From: Streptomyces sp. SAJ15
Lineage (GTDB): Bacteria; Actinomycetota; Actinomycetes; Streptomycetales; Streptomycetaceae
Assembly: GCF_007595705.1 (NCBI RefSeq)
Contig: NZ_NISY01000013.1
Coordinates: forward strand, 186,001-250,000
Reading direction: 5' to 3'
Length of the DNA stretch: 64,000 bases
In this document: in pieces, positions 61,965 to 64,000 of the stretch
Layout: every line of letters begins with the position of its first letter
Position numbering within the stretch: position 1 is the stretch's first letter
Notes under the pieces: generated by a model
Seen by the model: only the letters and a program-made list of their open reading frames with translations
What the model was told of the DNA's origin: nothing
Database searches by the model: none
Program-made: the position numbers and the translations under genes

Positions 61965-62642
61965 TCACAGCAGCTCGGCCGCCACCCTCAGGTCGGCCAC
62001 CAAGCCCTGGTACACCGCCTCACGGTCGTCCGCGCGCAGCACGGCCGAGGGGTGGATGGTCGCCACCAGACACTCGCCCGACGGCGCGTAGCCGTCCACG
62101 GCCGGGCAGGGAAGCAGCATCCCGCGCTGTCGCGTCACCCGGAACGAGGGGCCGAGCAGCGCCTTGCCGGCCGTGGCGCCGAGCGCGACGATCACCTCGG
62201 GGTCGACCAGTCGCAGCTCGGCGCCGAGCCACGGCCTGCACGCCGTCAGCTCGTGCAGGTTCGGGGTCTTGTGGATACGGCGTTTGCCGCGCTCGGGGAC
62301 GAGCGTGAACTTGAAGTGCTTGACGGCGTTGGTCACGTACGCCTGGTCCGGGTCGATCCCCGCCTCTTCCAGGGCGCGCGTCAGCACCCCGCCGGCCGGG
62401 CCGACGAACGGCCGCCCGCGCCGGTCCTCCTGGTCGCCCGGCTGCTCGCCGACGAGGACGATCCGCGCGCCGGCGTCGCCCTCCCCGAAGACCGTCTGGG
62501 TGGCCTCCCGGTGCAGCGGGCAGCCCCGACACTCCGCGGCCGCCTTCCGTAGCGCGGTCAGCCCGCCCCTGCGCGGCACGAACGGCTCGGCGGAGTACGC
62601 CTCCTCCGGCTCCGCCCCGTCCTCACCCTCGACGTCCGCCAT
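61965..62642 (-). CDS. udgX: UdgX-type uracil-DNA glycosylase
   Basis: A 225-residue DNA repair protein. GEQPGDQEDRRGRPFVGPAG (65-84) is the active-site motif of the family 4-like enzymes, four Cys residues for an iron-sulfur cluster are visible in part (CRGCPL near 38-43, later C in TACRPW), and the KRRIH loop (120-124) is the mark of UdgX. In UdgX the loop His forms a covalent bond with the abasic sugar after uracil removal. The C-terminal HPSAVLR motif is present. It is followed by a hemerythrin gene upstream, 14 nt away, so the two may be co-transcribed. Confidence 0.93.
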   Translation of the reverse strand: MADVEGEDGAEPEEAYSAEPFVPRRGGLTALRKAAAECRGCPLHREATQTVFGEGDAGARIVLVGEQPGDQEDRRGRPFVGPAGGVLTRALEEAGIDPDQAYVTNAVKHFKFTLVPERGKRRIHKTPNLHELTACRPWLGAELRLVDPEVIVALGATAGKALLGPSFRVTRQRGMLLPCPAVDGYAPSGECLVATIHPSAVLRADDREAVYQGLVADLRVAAELL

Positions 62643-62655
62643 GGGGTTCCCGGGG

Positions 62656-63219
62656 TCAGCCCTGCCGACCGCGTCCGCTGAGCATGTCGCGCACGCGGTC
62701 GACCATGCCGGCCCCGGGAGCGAGCAGCTTGTTCGCGGGCGGGGTGTCGGGGGCCGCGGGGTGCGGCCGGGTCGGAGCCATCTTCTTGGCCCGCCGGATC
62801 TTGTCGCCCAGTTTGTCGAGCTGGTCGGCGGAGCAGGACTCGGCCAGCAGCGGGAAGAGGCGACTCTCCTCGTCGGCGACGTGCGTGGTCACGGCTTCCT
62901 TCAGCCGGTTGATCAGCGAGTCGAAACGGGTGTCCTCCGCGTCGCAGCCCTCCAGCTCCTTGAGCATGCGTTCCACGGCGCTGTGGTCGTCGATCTCCTT
63001 GTCGGCCAGGTCGTCGCCGTCGTCCACGTAGCGGCGCACCGCGGGGTAGAGGTACTCCTCCTCCGCCACGGAGTGGCGCACCAACTCGATGGTCAGCTGA
63101 TCGGCCAGGCGCCGCCGCTCGCCGTCTCCCGCCGGCAGCGCCCCGATCCGCTCGAAGAGCGACTCCACCTCGCGGTGGTCAGCAGTCAACTCCGCGATGA
63201 CGTTTCCGCCGTGCCCCAT
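62656..63219 (-). CDS. hemerythrin domain protein
   Basis: A 187-residue four-helix protein with a di-iron site. Candidate ligands are His in TADHREVE, HSVAEEEYLYP, DDHSAVE and HVADEESRLFP, in the order expected for hemerythrin-like (HHE) domains. Such proteins bind oxygen or nitric oxide or take part in iron and redox sensing. The C-terminal 55 residues are a Pro-rich tail. It begins at ATG 63219 and lies 14 nt before udgX on the same strand. A TTTCCG palindrome is found 22 nt upstream. Confidence 0.88.
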   Translation of the reverse strand: MGHGGNVIAELTADHREVESLFERIGALPAGDGERRRLADQLTIELVRHSVAEEEYLYPAVRRYVDDGDDLADKEIDDHSAVERMLKELEGCDAEDTRFDSLINRLKEAVTTHVADEESRLFPLLAESCSADQLDKLGDKIRRAKKMAPTRPHPAAPDTPPANKLLAPGAGMVDRVRDMLSGRGRQG

Positions 63220-63240
63220 GGTCAGCCTGCTCTCTCGTTG

Positions 63241-63266
63241 TTTCCGGACGGAAATCAGCTTTTCCG
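63241..63266. promoter_or_regulatory. TTTCCG palindrome upstream of the hemerythrin gene
   Basis: TTTCCGGACGGAAA (63241-63254) is a near-perfect palindrome, with a further half-site TTTTCCG at 63260-63266. It lies 22 nt upstream of the hemerythrin start. Confidence 0.4.
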
Positions 63267-63640
63267 CACGAGCTCTTTCGTCTCCTGCTCGGAGTCGCGT
63301 CGTACCGCACCTCGTGGAGGTGCTGACGGCACTCAGCCGCTATACCTCCCACCCTCCCGCGCCGTTGACCGCGCCCAGCCCGGCCTTCCACCCGGATGGC
63401 CTCCTTTCGCCGGCCCCGTCAGCCAATTCCGCCGCGGGCGCGGACCGGTCGGTCTCGGGCCCGTCAATTCACGGAGATCCTTCACTCTGACGAGGGGTGA
63501 GGAGACGGCGCATCACCCATACGCGCAGGGCGTTCGCGATCCACGCCGCGAGCACATGCCGTCATCATGAAGGGAAACCGCATCCCGATGTCCTCGGGTG
63601 ACGCGATGGGGTGTTCGACCCACAGGAAGGCAGAGATCTC
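63267..63640. other. intergenic region before ctaD
   Basis: About 370 bp with no supported gene. The base composition is less GC-rich than the neighbouring genes. No clear palindrome, tRNA or riboswitch was seen. It probably holds the ctaD promoter, since GGAAGG lies before the ATG. Confidence 0.5.
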
Positions 63641-64000
63641 ATGTCGACGACCGCGGAGCACACGGCGGCCCCTGTTCGGGAGCGGCCCGGCATGGGAGCG
63701 ATCATCGTCGATTGGGTGACGACCACCGACCACAAGAAAATCGGTCACCTCTATCTGATCACCTCATTCATCTTCTTTCTCTTCGGTGGAGTTCTCGCGT
63801 TGCTGATGCGGGCCGAGCTGGCGCGGCCCGGTGTGCAGATCATCTCCAATGAACAGTTCAACCAGGCCTTCACCATGCACGGCACGGTCATGCTTCTGCT
63901 GTTCGCCACGCCCACCTTCGCGGGGTTCGCCAACGCGGTCATGCCCCTGCAGATCGGATCCCCCGATGTGGCGTTCCCCCGGCTGAACATGCTGTCGTAC
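63641..64000 (+). CDS. ctaD: cytochrome c oxidase subunit I, 3' end outside the window
   Basis: The first 120 residues of the haem-copper oxidase catalytic subunit. TTDHKKIGHLYLITSFIFF is the universal N-terminal motif, and the second segment TMHGTVMLLLFATPTFAGFA carries the low-spin haem ligand His in MHGT. AGGAAGG precedes the ATG at a wide spacing. There is no ctaC or other oxidase gene upstream; the neighbours are hemerythrin and udgX. It therefore looks like an accessory or orphan copy rather than the main cta operon, although genes after the window could change that. Confidence 0.9.
   Translation, partial: MSTTAEHTAAPVRERPGMGAIIVDWVTTTDHKKIGHLYLITSFIFFLFGGVLALLMRAELARPGVQIISNEQFNQAFTMHGTVMLLLFATPTFAGFANAVMPLQIGSPDVAFPRLNMLSY

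Overview
High-GC actinobacterial chromosome. Codon use (almost every third position G or C), GTG/TTG starts, Tat-type signals, ergothioneine genes and regulator families such as XRE-with-helical-repeats all point to Streptomyces or a close relative. About 58 genes can be supported. No rRNA, tRNA, CRISPR array or insertion sequence was seen. The window opens inside a beta-carbonic anhydrase gene and closes inside an orphan cytochrome c oxidase subunit I gene.

Layout. (1) 1-6100: carbonic anhydrase, a MerR regulator divergent from a DUF3533 membrane protein with a clear palindromic operator, an exported intradiol dioxygenase fused to a chitin/cellulose-binding module with an AraC regulator, and a methyltransferase. 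(2) 6091-10773: asparaginase, aspartate ammonia-lyase and malic enzyme in one direction, divergent from an Lrp/AsnC regulator. This is a route from asparagine through aspartate, fumarate and malate to pyruvate. (3) 10819-16771: VOC protein, unknown protein, secreted serine hydrolase, and a two-gene operon of paralogous unknown proteins next to an XRE regulator; perfect palindromes lie on both sides of the regulator. (4) 16812-23784: enoyl-CoA hydratase/AidB-like dehydrogenase with a PaaX regulator, a LacI regulator, a methyltransferase, and a 2OG-Fe(II)-type oxygenase preceded by a tiny leader peptide. (5) 23991-34878: an almost complete KstR2-type steroid C/D-ring (HIP) degradation cluster. 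KstR2-box operators occur at both of its divergent promoters. (6) 34879-36682: a repeat-rich intergenic region and a cell-wall hydrolase combining Rpf, LysM and M23 domains. (7) 36958-47878: an apparent N-glycan foraging locus with a LacI regulator, sugar ABC importer, GH5-like beta-mannosidase, secreted GH85 endoglycosidase and cytoplasmic GH38 alpha-mannosidase. (8) 47961-52479: egtABCD, ergothioneine biosynthesis. (9) 52770-56322: an MDR oxidoreductase and two acyl-CoA dehydrogenases. (10) 56442-61757: a five-gene NikABCDE-like transporter behind a Nur-type operator. (11) 61965-64000: UdgX uracil-DNA glycosylase, a hemerythrin protein and the start of ctaD.

How the genes work together. The glycan locus can be read as a pathway: the Tat-exported GH85 enzyme cuts N-glycans from glycoproteins, the ABC importer takes up the released sugar, and GH38 and the GH5-like enzyme strip alpha- and beta-linked mannose inside the cell. 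The steroid cluster holds IpdA, IpdB, IpdC, IpdF, EchA20, FadA6, two FadE proteins and two further reductases, in an arrangement close to that of mycobacteria; FadD3 is not in the window.

A recurring oddity is low-complexity coding sequence inserted into, or added to the ends of, otherwise ordinary enzymes. It is seen in the carbonic anhydrase, asparaginase, four acyl-CoA dehydrogenases, IpdA and NikC. Many convergent gene pairs are separated by perfect GC-rich hairpins that look like bidirectional terminators.
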